Notes: generated by a model not told the origin, from the sequence alone. DNA of 32,510 nucleotides from Paraburkholderia rhynchosiae (GCF_002879865.1 NZ_PNXY01000048.1:1-32510), one strand, 5' to 3'. Positions 7,701-16,145 are shown, counted from the first letter of the stretch. Numbers and translations are program-made.

Positions 7701-10182
7701 CGAGAGTCAGATAGACATCCATTCGCAAACACGTGACATGCGCCTGTTCGACCGTCGTCGTCGCGCGACTTGACAGCATGGCCAGTCGCTCTTCCGCGAC
7801 CGATAATCGGCCGGTGAGGAATTCGCATTCCGCCCGGCTCAATTCCAGCGCGAAAATCAGTTCATGCCTGCGTTCCCAGCAATCGTTCTGCAGGAGTTCT
7901 ACGCCGGCAATCAGGTAGGTGAGCGCCGACGCATAGGCTGTCGACGCCTTGGCTCGCTGGCCGGCTATCAGGTTGAACTCTGCCAGTTGCTCGCGCTCTT
8001 CCTGCGAGGCTACCAGAGCAGCGCCACGGTTGAGCTGACTGACGATCTCGAAGATCGTCTCTTCACGTTTGTCAGCGGGCGTTTGCGCCGTGAGCAGTTG
8101 CCCGATACGAAAATGGGCCTCAGCGCGCGAGTGTTCCGGGATCAATGAATAGGCGGCCTCCTGTACCCGGTCGTGCGCGAACCGGTAGGCACCTTTAAAC
8201 TGATCGATTAGCTGCTGATCGACTGCCGGCAGCAGCAGGGCCTGAGTCTCGTGCTGCGAGTTCTCCAATACCTTCGACAGCATCTCGATCGAGGCGGTGT
8301 TGCCGAGGCAGGCGAGCCGTTGCAAGGCGCGCATAGTTTCGTTGGGCAGACGGATCAGTTTGGCGACCATCAGGTCTACCACATTGTCGGTGTAACCCCT
8401 GCCACGAATGTGAGGCAAATCCCAGCGCCAGCTGGCCCTGTCATGATCGAAGGTGAGTAAACCCTCATCAGCGAGTGCGTGCAGAAACTGGATGACGAAG
8501 AATGGATTGCCGGCCGTCTTCTCGTGCACGAGATGAGCAAGCGGTGCCGCCCGCTCCCGCTCGCAGCGCAGCGCTTCGGCAACCAGTTGCTGCACGTGCT
8601 CGTGGGCGAGCGGCGCGAGCGCAATTTCGTCGAGCCGCGCGCGCGCATTCCTGATAGCCTGAAGCCTGCGCATCAACGGATGCGCGGCATCGACCTCGTT
8701 GTTGCGATAGGCGCCGATGAGCATCACATATTGGAGATCGGAGCGGGTCAGAAGATCTTCGAGCAGGTCTAGCGTCGCGGCGTCGAGCCATTGCAAATCG
8801 TCGAGAAACAGCGCCAGCGGATGCTCCCGTCGCGCAAAAACACCTATGAAGCGCCGGAAGGCAAGCTGGAAACGGCGTTGCGCCTGAAGCGGCTCCAGTT
8901 CCGGCACGGGCGGCTGATCGCCGATGATGAGCTTCAGTTCGGGGATCAGCTCGGTCATGAGCCATGCATCCGCGGTCAGCGCTTTCATCAATGCGTCGCG
9001 CCAGATCGCCATCTCCGGCTCGTGCTTGCCTAGAAGCGGCCGGACCAGGCCCCGAAAAGCTTGCACGAGCGTCGAATAGGGTATGTCACGTTTGTACTGG
9101 TCGAACTTGCCCGAGGCGAAGAGTCCCCGCGACGGCACCAGCACCTTGTGTAGTTCGTTGACGACCGCGGATTTGCCGATGCCTGAATAGCCAGAAATCA
9201 GCACCAGTTCCGGCGTGCCCCCGCTGACGACGCGGTCGAACGCGGCCACCAGAGTCTTCACCTCGCGCACGCGCCCGTAGAGCTTTTCGGGGATGAGCAG
9301 CCTGTCGGGGGTGTCGTGTTCGCCCAGCGGAAAGGCGTTAATGCGGCGAAGACGCTGCCAGTCCTTGAGACAGCGCCACAGATCCCGCTCGACGGCCGCC
9401 GCTGTCTGATAGCGCTCCTCAGGTGTCTTGACGAGTAATTTCATGACGAGTTCCGACACGGGAGGCGGGATCGTTTCCACTAGGGTGTGGGGGGGCGGCG
9501 GTTTTCGGGCGAGATGGCAATGCACCCATTCCATCGGATCGGCGGCCACGAACGGCAGCGTCCCGGTGAGCATCTGATAGAGCGTGACTCCGAATGCATA
9601 AAGGTCGCTGCGCGAATCTATCGAACGATTCATCCGCCCGGTCTGCTCAGGCGCCATGTAGGCGAGGGTGCCGGCGATGGTTTCGGGTGGCTCAGGCAAT
9701 TGCCGCTCACGTGGCAGGCGCGAGGCGATGCCGAAGCCAGTGAGCCGCACTTGGCCGTCAGTGCAGCCAATCAGAATATGAGGCGGCTTGAGGTCCTTAT
9801 GGACGAGGCCGCGCTGGTGCAGCTTTCCCAGCGCCGCGACAATCCTCGCGGCGAGGTGCAAGACAACTTCTACTGCAATGGATGTGCCGATCAGCCGCTC
9901 GAGTGGCTCGCCGCCCGGGTCCGCCAGCACAAGTAGGGTTCGGCCGTTCTCGCGGACCAGTTTCATGGGCCGCACCGCCCACGCGCCATTGAGCTGGTCC
10001 TTTAGCGCGAATTCGTGAGCGAGGCGATCGAGGGTGGCGGCTGAGGGGCGTTCCCCGGCGGCACGAACAATTAGCACGCTGTCGTTGCCGGCCAAGGCAC
10101 GGACCCGGCAGAAGATGCGCTCGCCATCCTCCCAAAGGATCTGGGTACTGTTAGCCGCGTCGGATCCGTATGAAGCGTTCAT
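4735..10182 (-). CDS. giant hybrid sensor kinase: pseudokinase-AAA-GAF-PAS-histidine kinase
   Basis: An 1815-residue cytoplasmic signalling protein with no clear membrane segment. Domains in order: a Ser/Thr-kinase-like fold (about 1-275, with GTLAYMAPEQTGRMNRSIDS and SDLYAFGVTLYQMLTG); an AAA/STAND-type ATPase (Walker A GYSGIGKS about 330-337, Walker B LALFLDDLQWLD); a long helical repeat region (about 680-1290); GAF (about 1315-1455); PAS (about 1475-1585, NIIGIIVWNAEGDILEANDE); a NarL-type HisKA_3 with phospho-acceptor His near 1620 (KHIAREMHDELGQHLTALRM); and HATPase_c (LVQEALTNVARHAAADEV, DDGQGFDV, SFGLAGMEERV). The kinase-like domain reads HKDLKPPHI for HRDLKPxN and GFG for DFG, and no VAIK lysine is evident, so it is probably a ligand- or protein-binding pseudokinase. 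The histidine-kinase end looks complete and should phosphorylate a LuxR-type response regulator, but none is adjacent. The start at ATG 10182 lacks a strong ribosome binding site. Confidence 0.93.
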   Translation of the reverse strand: MNASYGSDAANSTQILWEDGERIFCRVRALAGNDSVLIVRAAGERPSAATLDRLAHEFALKDQLNGAWAVRPMKLVRENGRTLLVLADPGGEPLERLIGTSIAVEVVLHLAARIVAALGKLHQRGLVHKDLKPPHILIGCTDGQVRLTGFGIASRLPRERQLPEPPETIAGTLAYMAPEQTGRMNRSIDSRSDLYAFGVTLYQMLTGTLPFVAADPMEWVHCHLARKPPPPHTLVETIPPPVSELVMKLLVKTPEERYQTAAAVERDLWRCLKDWQRLRRINAFPLGEHDTPDRLLIPEKLYGRVREVKTLVAAFDRVVSGGTPELVLISGYSGIGKSAVVNELHKVLVPSRGLFASGKFDQYKRDIPYSTLVQAFRGLVRPLLGKHEPEMAIWRDALMKALTADAWLMTELIPELKLIIGDQPPVPELEPLQAQRRFQLAFRRFIGVFARREHPLALFLDDLQWLDAATLDLLEDLLTRSDLQYVMLIGAYRNNEVDAAHPLMRRLQAIRNARARLDEIALAPLAHEHVQQLVAEALRCERERAAPLAHLVHEKTAGNPFFVIQFLHALADEGLLTFDHDRASWRWDLPHIRGRGYTDNVVDLMVAKLIRLPNETMRALQRLACLGNTASIEMLSKVLENSQHETQALLLPAVDQQLIDQFKGAYRFAHDRVQEAAYSLIPEHSRAEAHFRIGQLLTAQTPADKREETIFEIVSQLNRGAALVASQEEREQLAEFNLIAGQRAKASTAYASALTYLIAGVELLQNDCWERRHELIFALELSRAECEFLTGRLSVAEERLAMLSSRATTTVEQAHVTCLRMDVYLTLDRSGRAVEVCLDHLRQVGIDWLAHPEENAAQREYENIRSRLAGRTIEALIDVPLMTDRASLATADVLSKLLRPAWFFDANLASLTICKVISLSLERGNCDASCFAYVMFPRIAGPRFGDYQAGFEFGKLGFDLVEHRGLKRFEAVTYLCFALYVVRWTKHVRVSSEMLRRAFEAATRIGDLPSGAYTCCHIVSDLLFAGEPLLAVEHEAQQGLAFAAKARFGLAVDNLTMQLALIRMLRGSTLKFSRLDYGEFNELRTEQHLSSNPALATAACWYWIRKLQARYLAGDQAGAMDAASMAQPLLWSCSSHLEESEYHFYGALVRAADCDRAPAGERQQHQDAIAAHYRQLTVWATNCPENFGNRATLVGAEMARLEDRDVDAMQLYEEAILSARANGFVHNEALANELASRFYATHGFDRIARLYLNDARRGYQRWGADGKVRQLDELYPHFREEKERAPGPNSTIGAPIEHLDLATVIKVSQAVSGEVVLDRLIDTIMRTALEQAGAERGLLILPDTAEQRIAAEARTDGDKPRVQLRDVPVSAMAMPESILYHVLRTRESVILDDAAVEPAFAMDPYLSKHRTRSVLCLPLMTQAKLIGVLYLENNLITRAFAPARTAVLRLLASLAATSLEKTRLYRDLAEREARIRRLVDANIIGIIVWNAEGDILEANDEFLRMVGYRREDLLSGRLRWRDLTPAEWRESSEQALAQIMQNGRTQPAEKEYIRRDGSRVPVMVGRAAFDTSGKEGVAFVVDLTERKQAEQRLRESYEMLRELTSRRETAREEERKHIAREMHDELGQHLTALRMRASVLRMQFGDDRPALVEQIEALISVVDETMRVVRGVVASLRPAALDTGISAALEWLTAEFNRNGRTVCRLHLQDENIVVSEDRAIALFRLVQEALTNVARHAAADEVIVTLEQTRNGCLLEVRDDGQGFDVLATRKRSFGLAGMEERVLMLGGQIDVISSPGAGTIIKVRLPDRPAMPT

Positions 10183-10339
10183 CTGCCGTCATTCACCGTC
10201 AAGTTTGTGTTCCTCATCTTATCAACGGAGCCGGCCATATTCGTCTGAGTTGGCGCAAGGCGCCCCCGGGGTTACACGGGCGAGGCGACATCTGCGTAGT
10301 CAGCGACTCGGGCAGCAGACGGGTCTGTCGCGGTAAGGT

Positions 10340-11122
10340 GATTTTGGCGAACGATCGCGATGTGATCAGGAATCGACTTTCTACCGGGTGCTGCGCGAGT
10401 AGAAGCAGCTTGCACACCTGCGCAGTGAGCGGCCAGCCAACACGCGCAGCAAGCCCCGTGCGGTCTGTGCCGACGCGCCGAACCAGCTGTACAGCTGGGA
10501 CATTACTTGCCTGCCAGCGACGATTCGTGGGCAGCATTTGTATTTTATCTCTTTATGGACGTGTTCAGCCGAACGATTGTCGGCTGGCAGGTCTATGCCG
10601 AAGAGAGCAGCGCTGGGGCCAGCGAGGACCTCAAGGATCTCTGCGCGCGTGAAGCGATACAGCCCGACCAGATCATTCTGCATTCCGACAACGGTGGCCC
10701 GATGAGGGCGCCACGATGCTGGCCACCTTGCAAGCCCTGGGCGTCATGACGTCATTGAGCCGCCCGGGCGTGAGCAACGACAACCCGTTCTCGGAGTCGC
10801 TGTTCAAAACGCTGAAGTACCGGCCCGCCTACCTGCTGCAGCCGTTCGACACGCCATTCGCCGCGCGTACCTGGGTCACAGAACTGGTGCGCTGGTACAA
10901 CCACGAACATCGTCACAGTGCGATCCATTTCGTGACGCCTGCGCAGCGCCATGCGAACCTTGATCAGGACATCCTGGTTCGACGTGCGGCGCTCTACGAG
11001 AGCGCACGCCAGCGTCACCCGCTGCGCTGGTAAGGCCCCACGCGCAACTGGAAGATCCCGATCGCGCTCACCCGGACAGCGTCATCTCACAACCCTACAA
11101 CCAGGAGTTGAAAGCAGCCTGA
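10340..11122 (+). pseudogene. IS3-family transposase OrfB (integrase core) remnant
   Basis: Joined across frames this gives a near-complete IS3 OrfB C-terminal half. Pieces seen are TFYRVLRE followed by an in-frame TAG (10400-10402), LYSWDITCLPATIRGQHLYF (first Asp), a shift near 10547, FMDVFSRTIVGWQVYAEESS, QIILHSDNGGP (second Asp), a shift near 10703, MLATLQALGVMTSLSRPGVS, NDNPFSESLFKTLKYRP (Glu) and WVTELVRWYNHEHRHSAI. A TAA follows RHPLRW (11031-11033), and beyond it GPTRNWK and, after another shift, PDSVISQPYNQELKAA end at 11120-11122. Two stops and at least three frameshifts show it is dead. OrfA is not visible. The following GAGGCGACAACTACTTTGAC resembles the tail of IS407-like elements. 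Confidence 0.88.
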
Positions 11123-11351
11123 ATTCCAACCGTCGAGGCGACAACTACTTTGACAACGGCCCATCTAGAGTGAGAGACCTGTTTCACCGCGAATGAACGA
11201 CCGTTGGTAGAGAGTTGGCTAGCAGCGGCCTTTGGACAATCCGTTCACTTTGACTGTCGAGTGTTGACTCTGCCCAAATGTTTGACCTTCATGCTCGCAA
11301 ATGCGCAGATTACAATCGAGACCTTTCCGGTTCTGCTTTGTCGGAGATTCT

Positions 11352-11841
11352 ATGCTGATCGAAATGTTCAAATATAAACAGTGGTCGGACATGCGAACGC
11401 TGGACGCGATCCAACGGATTGACGAACAGAAATTTCCTTCTGCTAGTGCATTCGCTGCACAGCAGTTGAATCACATGATCATCGTGGAAGAGTTGTTCAC
11501 GGCACGTCTTCGTGAAAATCCTGATCCACATCGCTCTACAAATACCGAAACAGTTCCGGGGCTATTCGAAATTTCACAAAGGATCGTGGATTCACACCAG
11601 TGGTTCTCTGGCTATACGGAAAGCCTCAAGCAGCAACATCGGAATCAGTCTGTCTTTTTCCGATTTACCGACGGAAAGCAGGGAAGCATGACGCGGCTCG
11701 AAATCCTCTTTCACATCATCAATCAGGGGTGCCATCGGTCATGCCCTGGATCTAGCCCACGTGTCCCATCCTGGGGACACATACACTGTGTTCATTCACG
11801 CAGCTGAACCTGAGCGGCGCGTCTTGTCCGGGGCAGAATAG
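11352..11841 (+). pseudogene. DinB-family protein, frameshifted near the C-terminus
   Basis: From ATG 11352 (GGAG 5 bases upstream, TACAAT at 11311-11316 as a possible -10) the frame reads MLIEMFKYKQWSDMRTLDAI, a DinB four-helix-bundle start, through FAAQQLNHMIIVEELFTARL with the first metal-ligand His, to MTRLEILFHIINQG. The next bases shift frame; a second frame then gives GAIGHALDLAHVSHPGDTYT and VFIHAAEPERR, ending at TAG 11839-11841. DinB proteins normally have an NHGxYHRG block at this junction, carrying the other two His ligands. Its loss fits a deletion of about 13 bases, so the metal site is destroyed. Family members act as thiol- or metal-dependent enzymes; this copy is likely non-functional. 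Confidence 0.8.
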
Positions 11842-11890
11842 AGCAAGTCGGCGTGCAGACAAGCGGGAGTGTTCTATTGAGGGTGTTGGC

Positions 11891-11951
11891 GTTCACAGTT
11901 GATGCTAGCAGTGTTCATAGACGCGCTAGCAAGTTCACTAACGCTGCTAGC
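11891..11951. repeat. 21-bp tandem repeat array with GCTAGC palindromes
   Basis: The palindrome GCTAGC occurs at 11904-11909, 11925-11930 and 11946-11951, exactly 21 bp apart, or two helical turns. Between them GTTCA recurs at 11891, 11913 and 11933. Unit example: GCTAGCAAGTTCACTAACGC. Same-face spacing of a palindromic core is typical of operator arrays for dimeric regulators such as TetR-family proteins. It sits between the broken DinB gene and an IS1182 remnant, so the gene it once controlled may be gone. Confidence 0.6.
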
Positions 11952-11957
11952 GTAGCC

Positions 11958-12045
11958 CCGGATTATCCTCGGAGACATAGTCTTCGAGATACTCGGACAG
12001 CAGGACAGCCTGCTTACGGTCTTCGCCTCCAACGAATCGCTTCAT
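11958..12045 (-). pseudogene. IS1182-family transposase N-terminal remnant
   Basis: On the minus strand from ATG 12045 the frame reads MKRFVGGEDRKQAVLLSEYL and then EDYVSEDNPG. This matches the characteristic opening of IS1182/IS5-like transposases (MKRFIEGEDRxQxxLxPExLDDYxxEDNPV). Similarity ends after about 30 codons and a stop follows shortly. The rest of the element is absent. Confidence 0.7.
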
Positions 12046-12223
12046 GTGGTCGTCCGGTCTGAACGCGTTACTTCAGCTTAGGCGATCAGCATGCGTTTTC
12101 ACACAAGCTGGGTCGGCTTCGTGCGTTCGCCTCCCGCCCGCGTCCGGCTGGAAGCGGTCCTTCGACATCACCGCTCAGATCGACGACAACCCCTTTCATC
12201 GAACTCGCGCATGAGAGTGAACA

Positions 12224-12534
12224 GTGAATCGATTGGGACGTGATGAGCCGTTGCCACAGCAAATGCAGGGTCGCTGGATAACTCCAGATGATCCGCATTC
12301 AGCGCTAGTTGTGGATGGAGGCGAGATTACCTGTTTCGGGGCGGTCGTGAACTATGATCACAAGGTTGTAACCGAGGAAAACGGTGCCTTGAACGTGAGC
12401 TTGGGCGTCAACGACGAATCGCGTCTCGACGACTTTCAGTGTGAGAATATTGCGGCCTCGTCATAACACCCAAAGGACGCTTCCTCGCCTATAAGGTGAG
12501 ATTCGGGCTGGAATTTGTGCGCCTGAGTCGCTGA
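12224..12534 (+). pseudogene. small hypothetical gene with a one-base frameshift
   Basis: From a GTG at 12224 (start uncertain, no strong ribosome binding site) the frame encodes EPLPQQMQGRWITPDDPHSA, LVVDGGEITCFGAVVNYDHK and VNDESRLDDFQCENI. It then slips after ATATTGC near 12453; the next frame continues as GLVITPKGRFLAYKVRFGLE and FVRLSR, with a stop at 12532-12534. The two parts fit as one beta-rich protein of about 100 residues. Losing one T (ATTTGC to ATTGC) would explain the slip, so this is either a recent pseudogene or a sequencing error. I do not recognise a named family. Upstream, 12046-12223 holds only a short frame (RSFDITAQIDDNPFH) that may be another fragment. Confidence 0.55.
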
Positions 12535-12754
12535 GTGACCAAAAGTTCTCGGCCTATCGCTTCTATGCGGGGAAGGTCTGCAGCATTGGGCGACAATCGG
12601 GCCATCACGGTCATAAGCCTGCGGTTTGCATTGGCACTCGAGTGGCCGCTCCACTAGGGACATTGGGCCATTACCCATACCCGCGCGTCGATGCGGCGGA
12701 TTTCCTCTAAATCTCACACCGCTCAAGCCGAGTTAAGCAGCATCTCCGTCACAG

Positions 12755-14305
12755 TTAGCTCGCGAGACTGCCGACAAATTCGTTGATCTTGTCCAGAACG
12801 GGCTGCTGATCGCCCGCGAAGGGCCAGTGATCGGCACCGTCGAGCTCGACGAATTGCGCCTGCGCGATGTGGCTGGCGAGATGCCGGCCGGCGCTGATGC
12901 GAACGGCGCGGTCGTCGTGACGATGCAGCACCAAGGTCGGCACTGAAATTCGGCCCAAGAGATGCCGCACATCCATGTCGCGCAGCGCCACGAGCACCCC
13001 CTTGATGGCTCCCGGGCTCGACGCGGCGCGAAGCAGGCCTGCCCACCAGACTCTCGCCTGAGGATCGCCCGACAGGCTCGGCGCGAATGTCTCAATGCCT
13101 GCAGGGCCGCCCCAGACCGCGACGAGCTCCTGCAGCCACATGTCATACTGACTCGCCTGAAGTGCGTGGGGATAGTCGTGTGTTGTGGTTCCCTTCGCCA
13201 ACGAGGCGAACAGAATGAGACCGGCAACGCGGCTCGGGCAATCAACGGCAAACTTGATGCATGCTGGCCCACCCTCTGACGCACCGAACAACACGACCCT
13301 TTGGCTGCCGGCGGCGTCTAGCACGGTGCCGATGTCCTGCGCGGTCGCGTCGACGTTGGGATTGAACCCGACCCGGTCGGAAAGCCCGACGCCGCGACGA
13401 TCGAGCAGGATGAGACGGCCCATCCCGGCGAGAGAAGACAGGAACGCCCGGCACCGGGGCTCCTCCCACACCCGTTCAACGTGAGACACGAAACCGGGCA
13501 GCATCAGAACATCAATGCGGCCGGTGCCGTAGGTCTGAAATGCCAGATGGACGCCGCCACTGCTGACGTAGCGCGTCGAGGGCGGGTCCTCGATGGGCAA
13601 CGTTGCGCCGGCATCAAGCAGCGCGCGGGTCTCGGATTCGGGGGCGACATTCAGCTCGTCACGGAGGCGCTGCGTCAGAGCCCCAAGGTGCCGCTGCGCC
13701 GTGGCCCGGTCTCCTGCGAGCAGAAGGTTGCGGACGAGGTGCCGACCGTACACTTCGCTGAACGGATCAAGCTCAGCAAGACGGCCGGCATGCGCGGCTG
13801 CGGCCGCGTAGTCGCCCGCCGCATTCTTGTCGTGTACCACTCGCTCGAGTGCTTGAATCACCCGGCCGCGCAGGGCCTCTCTGCGAAAAAAAGCCCACTC
13901 GTCAAACTGTGGGCAGTCGCCCGGCGAAAAACCCTCGAGAAAGTCGCCGGGATAATGGCGGCACGCCCGCTCGAACTCGCCGCGATCGCAGGCTTGCTCG
14001 AACAGTTGGGAATCCACCTGCAGAGTGATCGCTGCAGACCATCTAATCGTAGACCGATCTATAGTAAGTGTATCGTCGCCGAGCGCGTGCTGGAGGCGAT
14101 GCAACAGACGCCGCAGCCGCGCTCGTACAACCTCTTCACCGCCTTGCGGCCACAACATGGTGGCAACGACGTCGCGCCCGACTGAGCCCTCCGCTTCGGC
14201 CAGGTAGACCAACAGAGCTAGGCCTTTGCGCAGGGGCAACTGGCACAGCCGGTGATCCCGACGGATCTCGGGAAATCCAAGCGTCCGCACGCTGAACAGA
14301 GCCAT
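12755..14305 (-). CDS. SARP-like DNA-binding/BTAD domain fused to an alpha/beta hydrolase
   Basis: A 516-residue two-part protein. Residues 1-100 read as the OmpR-like winged helix of SARP-type activators (LPLRKGLALLVYLAEAEGSV, then MLWPQGGEEVVRARLRRLLH). Residues about 105-245 are a bacterial transcriptional activator (BTAD) helical domain (YPGDFLEGFSPGDCPQFDEW, AAAHAGRLAELDPFSEVYGR). From about 260 an alpha/beta hydrolase follows, with nucleophile-elbow GASEGG, a probable acid in LHRHDDRAVRISAG and catalytic His in DGADHWPF. A longer frame exists upstream, but ATG 14305 is chosen because the SARP domain starts there (MALFSVRTLGFPEIRR) with GAGGG about 10 bases before. It is divergent from the FAD monooxygenase at 14423 and may control that gene in response to a small molecule bound or cleaved by the hydrolase domain; this is inference. 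Confidence 0.88.
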   Translation of the reverse strand: MALFSVRTLGFPEIRRDHRLCQLPLRKGLALLVYLAEAEGSVGRDVVATMLWPQGGEEVVRARLRRLLHRLQHALGDDTLTIDRSTIRWSAAITLQVDSQLFEQACDRGEFERACRHYPGDFLEGFSPGDCPQFDEWAFFRREALRGRVIQALERVVHDKNAAGDYAAAAAHAGRLAELDPFSEVYGRHLVRNLLLAGDRATAQRHLGALTQRLRDELNVAPESETRALLDAGATLPIEDPPSTRYVSSGGVHLAFQTYGTGRIDVLMLPGFVSHVERVWEEPRCRAFLSSLAGMGRLILLDRRGVGLSDRVGFNPNVDATAQDIGTVLDAAGSQRVVLFGASEGGPACIKFAVDCPSRVAGLILFASLAKGTTTHDYPHALQASQYDMWLQELVAVWGGPAGIETFAPSLSGDPQARVWWAGLLRAASSPGAIKGVLVALRDMDVRHLLGRISVPTLVLHRHDDRAVRISAGRHLASHIAQAQFVELDGADHWPFAGDQQPVLDKINEFVGSLAS

Positions 14306-14422
14306 GGCGAGGCGACCCTCAATGAAGGCGTCCAAGGGACGCTCAGGGGACGAACCAATCCTACCATTCCTGCAAATGAAGGTCGCGGGACTTATTGCGA
14401 CGGATCGAACTGGAGGATGGCC
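14306..14422. promoter_or_regulatory. divergent intergenic region with small inverted repeats
   Basis: The 117 bases between the SARP/hydrolase gene and the FAD monooxygenase must hold both promoters. It contains GCGTCC-AAG-GGACGC (14328-14342, perfect 6-bp arms) and GTCGC (14382-14386) with GCGAC (14397-14401). GGAGG at 14412-14416 is the monooxygenase ribosome binding site. No clear -35/-10 pair was found. Confidence 0.5.
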
Positions 14423-15790
14423 ATGAAGAAACTTGGTGAACATGCGATCGTGATCGGCGCCAGCATGAGCGGGCTGCTGGCTGCCCGGGTACTGTCGGAT
14501 TTCTATACTATCGTCACCGTGCTCGAACGCGACGCGTTTGCGGATGCAGACGTGCCGCGCAAGGGCGTGCCACAAGGCCGTCATACCCATGGGCTCCTTG
14601 CGCGCGGCAGCGCGGTACTCGAGGAATTCTTCCCCGGATATAACGGCGAGGTCGTTGCGCAAAGCGGCGGCTTGATCGGTGATGCGGCCAACGATGTGAT
14701 CTGGATAGGCCACAACGTCAGGCTTGCTAACAGCGCGAGCGACCTGATCGGTCTGCTTGCAAGCCGTCCCGTGCTCGAAGGCCATCTACGCCGACGGCTC
14801 ATGAGATTGCCGAATGTGCGCGCCGTCGAAAATTACGCGGTGCGGGGTCTTGCGACCGACCCCGTTCACAGGAGCGTGACCGGCGTGCGTGCATATGCCG
14901 AGGGCAAGGCAGAGGAGACCATCAACGCGGACCTTGTCATCGATGCGACTGGCCGTGGCTCTTGCAGTGCGGCCTGGCTGGAAGAGTTGGGCTACCATCC
15001 TCCCGTCAAGGAGAAGGTCGAGATCCGCATCAGCTACATGACTCGTACTTATCGACGTCGATCTACTGATCTCGATGGCAAGCACGGTATCGTTGTCGCC
15101 GGTAGTGCGCCGAACTGGCGCAACGGCGTCATGCTCGCGCAGGAAAGCGACAGCTGGATCGTCAGCACCGGCGGTTATTTTGGCGACGATGCGCCCGACA
15201 ACGACGAAGGCTTTCTCGCGTATCTTGCGACGTTGCCGACCATGGAGATTCACGACGTTGTCGCAAGGGCGGAACCGTTAACCGATTACAGGCGCTACCG
15301 CTACGTCTCCAACCTGCGTCGGCGGTACGAGAAGCTCGCACGTTTCCCCGAAAATTACGTGGTTTTCGGTGACGCCATCTGCAGCTTCAATCCTGTCTAC
15401 GGGCAGGGCATGACGGTCGCGGCAGAGGAAGCGCTGGCGCTGCAGCGGTGCCTGCGGGCAGGTTCGAACGATCTTGCGCGTCGATTCTTCGGGGCGGCCG
15501 CGAAGATCGTCGATATTCCGTGGGACATTGCGGTTGGCAACGACCTGCGCCATCCACGAGTCAAGGGCGCCCGCCCGCTGATGCTGCGTTTCATCAACTG
15601 GTACATTGGCAAGCTTCACCTTGCCGCGACAGACGACAGCACGCTGGCGACAGCGTTTCTTGAGGTCGTAAACCTCATGATGCCGCCGTCGTCGCTGCTC
15701 AGCCCCGCGGTCGCCAGGCGGGTCTGGCAGGGCAACCGGAGGCGTGCTATCGGTTCTCTCGCCTGCAATCGAAGCAGCGAGGCGGAATAG
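14423..15790 (+). CDS. FAD-dependent monooxygenase/oxidoreductase
   Basis: A 455-residue flavoprotein of the aromatic-hydroxylase/squalene-epoxidase-like superfamily. The N-terminal dinucleotide fold is HAIVIGASMSGLLAARVLSD ending in VTVLERD (the acidic residue binding FAD ribose). A middle NADLVIDATGRGS motif matches the ATG motif of the FAD fold. The second FAD motif is VVFGDAICSFNPVYGQGMTV near residue 315. The beginning of the GxGxxG motif is GASMSG, common in this subgroup. Start at ATG 14423 is preferred to ATG 14417 because GGAGG lies 6 bases before 14423 but directly abuts 14417. The substrate is not deducible; its neighbour suggests an inducible catabolic or secondary-metabolic step. 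Confidence 0.9.
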   Translation: MKKLGEHAIVIGASMSGLLAARVLSDFYTIVTVLERDAFADADVPRKGVPQGRHTHGLLARGSAVLEEFFPGYNGEVVAQSGGLIGDAANDVIWIGHNVRLANSASDLIGLLASRPVLEGHLRRRLMRLPNVRAVENYAVRGLATDPVHRSVTGVRAYAEGKAEETINADLVIDATGRGSCSAAWLEELGYHPPVKEKVEIRISYMTRTYRRRSTDLDGKHGIVVAGSAPNWRNGVMLAQESDSWIVSTGGYFGDDAPDNDEGFLAYLATLPTMEIHDVVARAEPLTDYRRYRYVSNLRRRYEKLARFPENYVVFGDAICSFNPVYGQGMTVAAEEALALQRCLRAGSNDLARRFFGAAAKIVDIPWDIAVGNDLRHPRVKGARPLMLRFINWYIGKLHLAATDDSTLATAFLEVVNLMMPPSSLLSPAVARRVWQGNRRRAIGSLACNRSSEAE

Positions 15791-16145
15791 CGCATCTCAT
15801 GACCGGGCATCACGGTGTTGACCGGCGCAGGCGTCTACCCTGCGCTCGCCATCATGACGCTCCACGAAATGTGCCCTTTACGAAACCGAACGTTCACGCC
15901 GGCGGGTTCAAGCCAAGGTCCGGAAAACGGCTTCTTGTCGCCCCTTCACCGCTACTTTGTAAACGTTGGCCGCGGCCGACATCTGAAAGGCGGTCTCACG
16001 TGAGCGAATGGCCGTTGGCCTTTGAGAACGGCCATTTCGTTTGCGGCGAACTGGATGACGGCAATGGGTCGGGTGCCGCCGATCGCCGTCCCTTCAACTC
16101 CGCCGTAAAATAGCTTCGCCTGTGACCGCGGGAGTACAAGGCACT
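15791..16145. other. intergenic stretch with a hairpin, no gene
   Basis: No frame here has a credible start or motif. The only structure is the stem at 16007-16036, listed separately. Confidence 0.55.
16007..16036. terminator. perfect 10-bp hairpin, possible terminator
   Basis: AATGGCCGTT (16007-16016) and AACGGCCATT (16027-16036) pair perfectly around a 10-base loop, about 215 bases after the monooxygenase stop. Only three Ts follow, so intrinsic termination is uncertain. It could instead be part of a dispersed palindromic repeat. Confidence 0.4.
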
